A stretch of 15,200 nt of DNA from Cyanobacteriota bacterium (GTDB lineage Bacteria; Cyanobacteriota; Cyanobacteriia; Phormidesmidales; Phormidesmidaceae): positions 1 through 15,200 of the forward strand of contig JAIXUR010000596.1 of the NCBI GenBank assembly GCA_027483425.1. The letters are read 5' to 3'. Positions within the stretch are counted from its first letter, which is position 1, and each line of letters starts with the position of its first letter. Positions 1-5,683 of the stretch are shown in pieces. Position numbers and translations under genes: made by a program. The notes below the pieces were generated by a model, which saw nothing but the letters and a program-made list of their open reading frames with translations, searched no databases and had not been told where the DNA came from.

Positions 1-162
1 CGGTATGTCCTGACCACACTCGGATTCTAGACCGGCTTCAGGGGCTAAATGGGTGGCAGAGGCCATCACCACGGGGGCAGCACCCTCGGCGATCGCGATT
101 GGGTCAGGTGGGGTCGCCGCACAACTCAACATCAATTGAGCCGCCAATAGCCAAACATCCAT
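1..162 (-). CDS. Possible lipoprotein or exported protein, N-terminal part only
   Basis: An open frame of 54 codons runs from ATG at 162 down to the left edge and continues outside the window. The N-terminus is a short hydrophobic stretch, MDVWLLAAQLMLSC, followed by a Pro/Ala-rich segment, which resembles a lipoprotein signal with a weak lipobox (M-L-S-C) or a short secretion signal. An in-frame TAA lies just upstream, so the start cannot move far; an AGG sits directly before the ATG. It is divergent from rplU and shares its upstream region. There are too few residues to assign a family, and the basic N-region usual for a signal peptide is absent. It is offered as a probable partial gene, not a firm one. 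Confidence 0.42.
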   Translation of the reverse strand, partial: MDVWLLAAQLMLSCAATPPDPIAIAEGAAPVVMASATHLAPEAGLESECGQDIP

Positions 163-232
163 CCTGGCATCCTGGATAACACTCTCAATGCCTTATTCAC
201 CCCAAAGGCTGGCCCATCAGGATGAAACTTAG

Positions 233-248
233 AGTGACGAAAGTCACA
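233..248. promoter_or_regulatory. CRP/SYCRP1-like operator
   Basis: The sequence AGTGA-N6-TCACA matches the CRP-family consensus TGTGA-N6-TCACA at 9 of 10 positions and contains the perfect inverted repeat GTGAC-gaaa-GTCAC (234-247). It lies between two divergent genes, 8 bp upstream of the -35 box of the rplU promoter. Cyanobacterial SYCRP1 is known to bind this type of site; binding here is inferred. Confidence 0.42.
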
Positions 249-255
249 CAGAGCC

Positions 256-285
256 TTGACAGAGTTAGTTACAACTCGCCATAAT
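256..285 (+). promoter_or_regulatory. sigma70-type promoter of rplU-rpmA
   Basis: A perfect -35 box TTGACA (256-261), an 18-bp spacer and the -10 box CATAAT (280-285, 5 of 6 to consensus) predict transcription starting near 292. This gives a 5' leader of about 117 nt before rplU. It is the best promoter match in the window and suits a highly expressed ribosomal-protein operon. Confidence 0.72.
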
Positions 286-339
286 TAAAGACTGTGTTTT
301 TGCGCTCGGATCAGGTTCTAAGGCTAACGCCTCTGGGTA

Positions 340-363
340 TGGAGTTCTGGAAACAGAATTCTA
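340..363 (+). promoter_or_regulatory. Leader hairpin with GAAA tetraloop upstream of rplU
   Basis: A continuous stem of 10 pairs (340-349 with 354-363, two of them G-U) is closed by a GAAA (GNRA) loop at 350-353. No T-run follows, so it is not a simple terminator. It falls within the predicted 5' leader of the L21/L27 transcript. Ribosomal-protein leaders often carry autoregulatory structures, but I cannot match this one to a named class. Confidence 0.4.
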
Positions 364-408
364 GCTCTGGGGTGAGGTTGGCACCTGTACGGCGGTTATG
401 AGGTAAAA

Positions 409-807
409 ATGACGTACGCAATTGTTGAAACCAGTGGAACGCAGCTACGGGTAGAGCCCGGTCGCTTTTATGATGTGGATCGCCTCGCCCTAGAGGTAGA
501 CGACCAGGTCACCCTGGATCGGGTGCTGTTTGTCAACAACGATGGCGAGGCCCTGGTGGGGCAGCCCGTGGTTGAAGGGGCCGTCGTGATGGGCAGCGTG
601 GTCAGCCACCTGCGGGGACGCAAGATCATTGTCTACAAGATGCAGCCCAAAAAGAAAACCCGCAAAAAGCAGGGTCACCGCCAAGAACTGACCCGAGTCA
701 TGATCAACTCTATTCAGATCAACGGTACGGCGATCGCTGGCGAATCTGCCGCCGCCCCCGTGGCGGTCGCCGCCCAAGACGAGGCTGAGACCGACGCCGA
801 GAGCTAA
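409..807 (+). CDS. rplU: 50S ribosomal protein L21
   Basis: L21 is a primary-binding protein of the large ribosomal subunit that contacts 23S rRNA and L20. The 132-residue product starts MTYAIVETSGTQLRVEPG, the usual L21 opening, and has the beta-barrel core to about residue 80, the basic loop KMQPKKKTRKKQGHRQ (about 78-93) and the conserved ending TRVMINSIQI near residue 104. Residues after about 108 form an Ala/Glu/Asp-rich tail, so the protein is about 25-30 residues longer than the ~103-residue E. coli form. GAGG at 400-403 is the ribosome binding site, five bases before the ATG. It is the first gene of the rplU-rpmA pair and is preceded by a strong promoter. Confidence 0.97.
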   Translation: MTYAIVETSGTQLRVEPGRFYDVDRLALEVDDQVTLDRVLFVNNDGEALVGQPVVEGAVVMGSVVSHLRGRKIIVYKMQPKKKTRKKQGHRQELTRVMINSIQINGTAIAGESAAAPVAVAAQDEAETDAES

Positions 808-872
808 GCCTCTCGTCATCGTGCTGCATTCTCACGCTACATTAAACAGTAGGTAGGTTAAGGAAGACACCC

Positions 873-1157
873 ATGGCTCACAAGAAAGGTACCGGTAGTA
901 CTCGTAACGGGCGCGACTCAACCGCTAAGCGCCTGGGCGTTAAGCGCTATGGCGGCGAAGCCGTACGCGCTGGCAATATTTTGATTCGTCAGCGGGGCAC
1001 CAAAATTCACCCCGGTGAAAATGTGGGTCGTGGCAGTGACGACACCCTGTTTGCCCTGGTCGACGGCGTCGTCACCTTTGAGCGCCGCGGCAAGAACAAG
1101 AAAAAGATTAGCGTTTACCCGGCTGCCACTGAAGTGGCCGTCGCCGCAGCTGTATAG
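873..1157 (+). CDS. rpmA: 50S ribosomal protein L27
   Basis: L27 sits near the peptidyl-transferase centre, where its flexible N-terminus reaches toward the tRNA CCA ends. The 94-residue protein starts MAHKKGTGSTRNGRDS, the family signature, with no cleavable Firmicutes-type leader before it. GENVGRGSDDTLFALVDGVV (about 48-67) is also typical. After the core, which ends near residue 84 (KKISVYP), there is a short Ala/Val-rich tail. AAGGA at 860-864 is the ribosome binding site. It lies 65 bp after rplU, with no promoter or terminator between, so the two form an operon that ends at the terminator 20 bp downstream. Confidence 0.97.
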   Translation: MAHKKGTGSTRNGRDSTAKRLGVKRYGGEAVRAGNILIRQRGTKIHPGENVGRGSDDTLFALVDGVVTFERRGKNKKKISVYPAATEVAVAAAV

Positions 1158-1177
1158 GCTTTAAGCGTTAACGTTAC

Positions 1178-1219
1178 CCATTAAAAAAACTCCTCGACAT
1201 CGAGGAGTTTTTTTAATGG
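1178..1219. terminator. Bidirectional rho-independent terminator
   Basis: This is a perfect 20-bp inverted repeat, CCATTAAAAAAACTCCTCGA, around a two-base centre. The GC-rich core CTCCTCGA/TCGAGGAG is followed by seven T on either strand, so it terminates rpmA on + and the convergent 1235-1669 gene on -. Confidence 0.93.
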
Positions 1220-1234
1220 CAAAACCGATGCTAC

Positions 1235-1669
1235 CTAGTCCAGGTAGCCCATCAGCACAGCCGCTGGGGGATCGACCACGTCGTTGGAGGCAATGGGGCG
1301 ATCGCCAGGCAGGGTATGGATATCGGCGATGTGGAGGGTGCTGACCCCCACCGGGCGATGCCCAGGCAGGGTATCGATGGTCGAAATTTCGAAGGTATTG
1401 GCACCAATGGGGCGCGAACCGGCGCGATCGAGGGTGCCCACAATCTCAAAGGTGCCAAGGGAAATGGGTCGGTGGTTGGGCAAACTATCGGTTTCGACTA
1501 GGCGACTGTTGTCTGCCAATACAAGCACAGTATGCTCGCCAGGGCTGGCTTTCACCAGTTCGCCTGAGGACGCATCGGGGCGCTTGGTGCGAGTACCCCG
1601 AGCAGAGCGACTGGTGGTGGGCTCTTTTTCGGGGGTATCGGTACTACCGTTAGCGGTGGTGGTGGTCAT
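1235..1669 (-). CDS. Hypothetical protein with four 19-residue repeats
   Basis: The 144-residue product (ATG at 1669) has two parts. Residues 1-42 are Thr/Ser/Arg-rich and probably disordered. Residues 43-144 hold four repeats whose RP dipeptides fall at 67-68, 86-87, 105-106 and 124-125, an exact 19-residue period. The unit is roughly LPGxRPIxxxTxxIxxIxT, with alternating polar and beta-branched residues suggesting a small beta-repeat fold. The end, DPPAAVLMGYLD, resembles what I recall from conserved cyanobacterial hypotheticals, and no domain name is known to me. There is no signal peptide or membrane segment. AAGGA (1683-1687) is 13 bases before the ATG and only four before an in-frame TTG at 1678, which is the alternative start (147 residues). 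The gene is convergent with rpmA. Confidence 0.75.
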   Translation of the reverse strand: MTTTTANGSTDTPEKEPTTSRSARGTRTKRPDASSGELVKASPGEHTVLVLADNSRLVETDSLPNHRPISLGTFEIVGTLDRAGSRPIGANTFEISTIDTLPGHRPVGVSTLHIADIHTLPGDRPIASNDVVDPPAAVLMGYLD

Positions 1670-1817
1670 AGGGGTCAAAAAGTCCTTATTGCTGCAAACA
1701 GCCGCCCAGAGGGCGAAACGCTGGGGTAACTAGGAAAGGTCGTAAATAAACTAGAGACTGCCTTGGCGCATGCTGCCGTAGGGCAACCCCCGCCACAAAC
1801 AGAACTATTAAGCAATT

Positions 1818-1823
1818 ATTATA
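1818..1823 (-). promoter_or_regulatory. Candidate -10 box for the repeat-protein gene
   Basis: On the - strand this reads TATAAT, a perfect -10. A good -35 is not visible at the expected place. Transcription would start near 1811, leaving a leader of about 140 nt before the ATG at 1669. Confidence 0.33.
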
Positions 1824-1884
1824 CTTTGATGCCTACCCCATACGAGTTTACGAAAGGTTATTGGGGGCATAAGAGATTCCTACT

Positions 1885-1926
1885 GGGGATTTCTCTGGGG
1901 GGATTTCTCTGGAGGGATTTCTACGG
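1885..1926. repeat. 14-bp tandem repeat, three copies
   Basis: The units are GGGGATTTCTCTGG (1885-1898), an identical second copy (1899-1912) and AGGGATTTCTACGG (1913-1926, two changes). A degenerate GAGATTCCTACTGG-like unit precedes them. The array lies about 90 bp upstream of the tmRNA -10 box. Confidence 0.85.
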
Positions 1927-2016
1927 GGCGGCTTGGGGGCGATCGCCTCCGGCTGCCGCGACCTGCCTCCATGCTCTCTACCCCTGGCCTCTCAACCAAT
2001 CTCGAAATCCATGATC

Positions 2017-2022
2017 TATAAT
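2017..2022 (+). promoter_or_regulatory. -10 box of the ssrA promoter
   Basis: A perfect TATAAT lies 21 bp before the first base of mature tmRNA, implying a precursor start near 2029 and 5' trimming of about 15 nt by RNase P. The -35 region (TCAACC around 1992-1997) matches consensus poorly. Confidence 0.6.
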
Positions 2023-2043
2023 GTATGAATACCTAGACATCGA

Positions 2044-2429
2044 GGGGCTGTAACGGTTTCGACGTTTTGACGAAAGTCACGCTGTGATACAGGCCGAGAG
2101 GGAGTCTACTCTCGCAAATCAAGGCTCAAAACAAAAGTAAATGCGAACAACATCGTACCCTTTGCTCGTAAAACTGCACCTGTTGCCGTTTAATCTAAAC
2201 CTAGTTTAGTGAGCGTCCATAGTTCGACTCCGTTAAGATCGATGGACAAACCCCAACGGATGCTTTAATGAATCTCCTCTGGTGGATCCATTAACTAAGA
2301 CTCAGTCAGAGAATCCCGCCGTCCGGGATAAGTGGCGGTTCCGGCCCCGAGGGTTAGAGGGGCTAAGCCTGTGAATGAGTGGTGTGTTAATACTCAAAGC
2401 GGACACGGGTTCGACTCCCGTCAGCTCCA
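2044..2429 (+). ncRNA. ssrA: Transfer-messenger RNA (tmRNA), one-piece
   Basis: tmRNA rescues stalled ribosomes with SmpB and adds a degradation tag to the nascent protein. The 5' end GGGGCTG (2044-2050) pairs with CAGCTCC (2422-2428) to form the acceptor stem, with A2429 as discriminator base; CCA is not encoded and must be added. The T-arm is seen as GGACACGGGTTCGACTCCCG (2401-2420), and the 5' D-like region contains TTTCGACG. The tag frame lies internally at 2143-2193, with pseudoknot-type sequence on either side. Both halves are in standard order, so this is not the circularly permuted two-piece form of marine picocyanobacteria. The length (386 nt) is normal. Confidence 0.97.
2143..2193 (+). 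CDS. tmRNA proteolysis tag reading frame
   Basis: Starting at the resume codon GCG (2143-2145), the frame reads ANNIVPFARKTAPVAV and stops at TAA (2191-2193). The first nine residues match the usual cyanobacterial tag. The last residue is Val (GTT) where Ala is expected, so the tag ends Ala-Val and not Ala-Ala. Confidence 0.88.
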   Translation, partial: ANNIVPFARKTAPVAV

Positions 2430-2469
2430 TTGCTTAATTGTGATCGATTATTAATTATCTTTCCATCTC

Positions 2470-2495
2470 AGAGACCCAATGTTGGGTCTCTTTTT
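2470..2495 (+). terminator. Rho-independent terminator of ssrA
   Basis: A perfect 10-bp stem AGAGACCCAA/TTGGGTCTCT around a two-base centre (TG) runs directly into TTTTT (2491-2495). It lies 40 bp after the tmRNA 3' end. Confidence 0.92.
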
Positions 2496-2510
2496 GCATC
2501 TGTCTATACT
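2482..2510 (+). promoter_or_regulatory. Candidate promoter for the small ORF and mgtE
   Basis: TTGGGT (2482-2487), a 17-bp spacer and TATACT (2505-2510, 5 of 6 to consensus) form a plausible promoter. Its -35 box is the 3' arm of the ssrA terminator. Transcription would begin near 2517. Confidence 0.42.
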
Positions 2511-2611
2511 GAATACAGCGGCCCCGATCAAAGGCTGTGTTGCCCCCGGAACAAGCTATTGGGCTAATACTAGCCGGGCTCTCCTACGACTTATCAATCC
2601 GATTTAGAACC

Positions 2612-2770
2612 ATGCGGTTTCCCATCTTGCCTTATCTTTACCAACCTGTTTTTTCTCGCAATTACACCACCGTCCTCAATCCCTGGCGGTTTTGGTACCT
2701 GCACCAGGTGCGCTACCTGGAACGCTGCTGGCTGCGAGACTACCGACCCGAGCGGCACCCTAGCCCCTAG
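2612..2770 (+). CDS. Possible 52-residue hypothetical protein
   Basis: The product MRFPILPYLYQP... is unusually rich in aromatic and Arg residues, with the segment NPWRFWYLHQVRYLERCWLR (about 24-43) looking like an amphipathic helix. It has no clear membrane segment or signal. No good ribosome binding site precedes the ATG at 2612; the frame can be extended upstream to GTG at 2537 (77 residues), but that extension looks less protein-like. It sits between ssrA and mgtE on the same strand, downstream of a candidate promoter. I do not recognise the family. The biased composition is the main argument for coding; a chance frame is the alternative. Confidence 0.4.
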   Translation: MRFPILPYLYQPVFSRNYTTVLNPWRFWYLHQVRYLERCWLRDYRPERHPSP

Positions 2771-2778
2771 GTGACTAC

Positions 2779-2805
2779 CCTAGCGTGCGGCAGCGCACGG
2801 CTAGG
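2779..2805 (+). promoter_or_regulatory. Hairpin in the mgtE leader
   Basis: An 11-bp stem with one bulged G (2800) and a GCAG loop (2790-2793) starts nine bases after the small ORF. The run after it, TATTTAAG, is too poor in T for a standard terminator, so it may be a leader structure, an RNA-stability element or a weak terminator. Confidence 0.45.
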
Positions 2806-2876
2806 TATTTAAGATCACCAGCCCTGGCAACCTTTGTGGCGTACCGTAGCACTGTTGAGGCGCTGGGTACGAGGTT

Positions 2877-4271
2877 ATGGCATCATCTTCCGCGGGTAAA
2901 TCTGAAGCGATATCGCCCACAGAACTGCGCGATATTGTCAATGCACAACTGCGACTACTGATTGACCAGCGCAATCTGGAGGGGGCTAAAGCGCTGCTCG
3001 TGCCGGTCAAGGCTGTAGACGTGGCCGAGGCCATTGGCAGTTTACCCGAAGCGATGCAGCTTGTTGCCTTTCGGCTGTTGCCCAGGGGCAAGGCCGTGGA
3101 GGTGTACGAGTACTGCTCTACCGATGTCCAAGAAGGGCTGATTCAGGACTTTCAGGATCAAGACATTCTAGATATTGTCGACAGTATGGCCCCGGATGAC
3201 CGGGCCAGTCTATTCGATGAGCTGCCGCCCCAGATGGTACGGCGTATTTTGGCCCAGCTCACTCCCGAAGAGCGCCAAGCCACGTCGCAACTGCTAGGCT
3301 ACCAGCCCGAAACCGCTGGTCGTCTGATGACCCCGGAATATATTTCCCTGGGGGAAGGTCTGACCGTGGCCGAGGCCGGCGAGCGGATGCGGGAACTCGC
3401 CCGCGATCGCGAAGTGAGCGACCACATCTACGTCACAGACACCCAGCAGACCCTCACCGGGGTGCTTTCCCTGCGCGAACTGCTGCTGGCTGACCCTAGC
3501 CAGACCCTGCAGGAGGTGATGAACCGGGAAGTGATCTATGCCCGCACCGACACCGATCAAGAAAAAGCGGCCCAGCGAATCCAGCGTTACGACCTGACGG
3601 CCCTGCCCATTGTCGATCGCGAGGGTACCCTGGTGGGGGTCATGACCATCGACGATGCCATGGACGTGCTCCAGCTCGAGGCCACTGAAGACATCTATAC
3701 GATGGGGGCGGTGCGATCGGAGGGTAAAAGCTACTTTCAGGCGAACCTACTGTCGGTGACCCGCAAACGCATTCCCTGGCTGGCAGTGCTGCTGCTCACC
3801 AACACCCTGACGATTTTCTTGATGAGCAATTTTGAAGAAATTCTTGACGAGGTGGTGGCGCTGGCCTTTTTTACCCCCCTGCTGATCGACACCGGCGGCA
3901 ACGTGGGAGCCCAGTCGTCTACGGTGGTGATTCGAGCCCTGAGCACCGATGAACTCAAGCACCGTAAGCCCCTCTGGGTGATTCTGCGCGAGTCGTTGGC
4001 CGGGGGCCTGCTGGGCATTTTGCTGGGCGTTGCCGTCATTGCACTGGCCTATGGATTAATGGGTCAGCTTCAGGTGGGGCTGACCGTAGGTATTAGCCTG
4101 CTGTGCATTTCCATCATTGCCGCCACCACCGGGGCAGGGCTACCCTTTTTATTTAGCGCCATGGGCTTTGACCCGGCCTTGATGTCGGCTCCGTTTATCA
4201 CCACGGTAGTGGATATTTTGGGAATTTTTATCTACCTCAGCATTGCCACGGTGCTGATAGATCTGGGCTAA
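2877..4271 (+). CDS. mgtE: Magnesium transporter MgtE
   Basis: MgtE is a dimeric, Mg2+-gated Mg2+ channel of the cytoplasmic membrane. The 464-residue length is typical. Residues about 20-145 form the helical MgtE N domain, ending in the conserved GRLMTPEYISL near 148. Two CBS domains follow (about 151-205 and 213-270); the second contains LPIVDREGTLVGVMTIDDAM. Then come the plug-helix region and five membrane helices from about 299 to the end. The family signature PLLIDTGGNVGAQSSTV (334-350) is intact, and Asp446 in TTVVDILG corresponds to the selectivity-filter Asp of Thermus MgtE (Asp432). The start ATG has GAGG at 2871-2874, close at two bases. The stop is 8 bp from the stop of the convergent kinase gene. 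Confidence 0.96.
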   Translation: MASSSAGKSEAISPTELRDIVNAQLRLLIDQRNLEGAKALLVPVKAVDVAEAIGSLPEAMQLVAFRLLPRGKAVEVYEYCSTDVQEGLIQDFQDQDILDIVDSMAPDDRASLFDELPPQMVRRILAQLTPEERQATSQLLGYQPETAGRLMTPEYISLGEGLTVAEAGERMRELARDREVSDHIYVTDTQQTLTGVLSLRELLLADPSQTLQEVMNREVIYARTDTDQEKAAQRIQRYDLTALPIVDREGTLVGVMTIDDAMDVLQLEATEDIYTMGAVRSEGKSYFQANLLSVTRKRIPWLAVLLLTNTLTIFLMSNFEEILDEVVALAFFTPLLIDTGGNVGAQSSTVVIRALSTDELKHRKPLWVILRESLAGGLLGILLGVAVIALAYGLMGQLQVGLTVGISLLCISIIAATTGAGLPFLFSAMGFDPALMSAPFITTVVDILGIFIYLSIATVLIDLG

Positions 4272-4285
4272 ATTCTGGGCTAAAC
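4262..4285. repeat. 12-bp tandem duplication at the convergent gene ends
   Basis: TCTGGGCTAAAT is followed by TCTGGGCTAAAC, matching at 11 of 12 positions. The first copy holds the mgtE stop codon (4269-4271), and the second holds the stop of the opposite gene (TAG on -, 4280-4282). No terminator hairpin is visible here. Confidence 0.8.
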
Positions 4286-5584
4286 CGTCCTGAGCGGGGC
4301 AAACACGGTCAGGGCCTGGGGCAAACACTCAAACTCTAGGGGGTTGGCCTCCAGAACCTCGCCGTCGATCACCAGCTTTTGCGGGGGGTCAGTGGTGACC
4401 TTGATGCGGTTGGTGCGCAGACAGGTGATATCGTCTCGCTGGGTGGGGTTGCCCCGAGCCGCTGCGGCCACTAGAGAGGCCAGGGCATTAATCCCCTGGA
4501 GCCGAGTGGTGCTGGTGGCAATGGTGACCTCCATCAGTCCATCATCGGGAATCACGGCCCCCAATCCCTGGGCCAGCACTGAGGTGGAGGGGGCCACGTT
4601 GGCCACGGTAATGGCGGTAGTCGTCACCGTCGATACTTCACCATCGATTTCAAGGGTGGCGGTAAAGGGCGTGGCCGACGCCACCTGCCGCACCCCAGAG
4701 AGGACGTAGGCCAGGTTGCCCAGCTCGTTTTTAAGCTGGCGAGTGGCACCGTCGACCATGCCCGCCTCAAACCCTACCCCCGCCAGCAAGATCATGGGAA
4801 TATCGTTGCAGCGAGCGCCGTCGATGACGTGGGTGTTGCCGGCCAAGATGGTTTCGCAGGCGGCCCGGAGGTTGGTGGGTATACCCAACCCTACCGAAAA
4901 GGCATTGGCGGTACCCCGGGGAATAATGCCCAGGGGAATGTTGGTGTTCATTGTGGCCCCGGCCACCGCCGATACCGTGCCATCGCCCCCGGAGGCAATA
5001 ATCAGACTGCGGCCCAGGTCGTGCTCATTCTTTGACTGAATGTGGGCAATGATCTCCTTGGCCTGCTCCGCTGGGTCCACATCGGGTTGGGTCATGGTGA
5101 CGTTGACCAGGATCTGGGGTTCTAGGACTTCCTTAATCAGGGCTAGATCCATATTGGGGTTGCCCTGCCCCGCTACCGGGTTAAAGATTAAATAGGCAAT
5201 TTGGCTCTCGGCAATGCCCCGCAGTAATAAGGTCGCAGCCATGTCGTTGAGGGCGATGGGTATGCCCTTCAGCTGGCAGGCCCGCAGCACCAGGGGAAAA
5301 CTGGGGAACGCGATGGCGATCGCCCCTGGGTCGGCAAAAAACAGCACCCCGGCCACATCCCCCGCCAAAATATGGGCCGCCAGCTCAATATCCCCTCCCT
5401 GACTCGAGTCTTTGAGGGGAATCAAATCAATTTTTTTGAGGCCCCAGCCCTGCTCAATACGCTGGGTCATCTCCGCTGGAGCCATTATTTGGAAGTGGGT
5501 CAACACCCGCTCATGCTTGGACAGCCAGGTGATCAGGTGATCGGCCTGGGTAGGGTGGGCCAAAATGGCTAAGGTGCTTGGCAT
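4280..5584 (-). CDS. YegS/DgkB-family lipid kinase with N-terminal methylglyoxal-synthase-like domain
   Basis: The 434-residue protein joins two domains. Residues 1-125 resemble methylglyoxal synthase (MgsA): AILAH (6-10), GGD with Asp65, and FFADP with Asp85. Residues 128-432 are a diacylglycerol-kinase catalytic domain of the YegS/DgkB type, which phosphorylates diacylglycerol or a related lipid with ATP. NPVAGQGN (135-142), the nucleotide-binding GGDGT (199-203), PRGTANAFS (222-230), LGIP (233-236), DDGLMEV (347-353) and DGE (407-409) are all present. In the MgsA part, the residues matching E. coli His98 and Asp101 are Ala92 and Ser95, so methylglyoxal synthesis is doubtful and a phosphate-sensing role is possible. 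ATG at 5584 fits the domain start; GTG at 5617 would add 11 residues. It may be co-transcribed with the CHAT gene 99 bp upstream. Confidence 0.88.
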   Translation of the reverse strand: MPSTLAILAHPTQADHLITWLSKHERVLTHFQIMAPAEMTQRIEQGWGLKKIDLIPLKDSSQGGDIELAAHILAGDVAGVLFFADPGAIAIAFPSFPLVLRACQLKGIPIALNDMAATLLLRGIAESQIAYLIFNPVAGQGNPNMDLALIKEVLEPQILVNVTMTQPDVDPAEQAKEIIAHIQSKNEHDLGRSLIIASGGDGTVSAVAGATMNTNIPLGIIPRGTANAFSVGLGIPTNLRAACETILAGNTHVIDGARCNDIPMILLAGVGFEAGMVDGATRQLKNELGNLAYVLSGVRQVASATPFTATLEIDGEVSTVTTTAITVANVAPSTSVLAQGLGAVIPDDGLMEVTIATSTTRLQGINALASLVAAAARGNPTQRDDITCLRTNRIKVTTDPPQKLVIDGEVLEANPLEFECLPQALTVFAPLRTV

Positions 5585-5683
5585 AGGAGAATCGCAACAG
5601 TGTTTCAATGCTACCACCCTAGCTCAAGACCATCCTGGAGCTATCCCGAGGTCATAGCACTGGCTATAGTCCAGGTCGCTGGA

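Larger units (their letters stand above)
1670..2043. other. Non-coding spacer between the repeat-protein gene and ssrA
   Basis: No convincing gene is present. The stretch contains a candidate promoter for the - strand gene, a three-copy 14-bp tandem repeat, one HIP1 site (1939-1946) and the tmRNA promoter. An 83-codon open frame on + starting with TTG at 1763 runs through the tandem repeat and the tmRNA promoter, which argues against its being a gene. Confidence 0.6.

Noticed and set aside
1284..1733. 149-codon frame antisense to the repeat-protein gene
   Set aside because: The opposite strand gives a clean 19-residue protein periodicity and a terminator in the right place; the + frame is its shadow in GC-rich DNA.
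1763..2014. 83-codon open frame on + with TTG start
   Set aside because: It crosses the 14-bp tandem repeat and runs up to the tmRNA -10 box, has no ribosome binding site, and the product shows no domain.
2044..2429. Two-piece (permuted) tmRNA
   Set aside because: The acceptor-stem halves lie at the two ends in the normal order with the tag between them.
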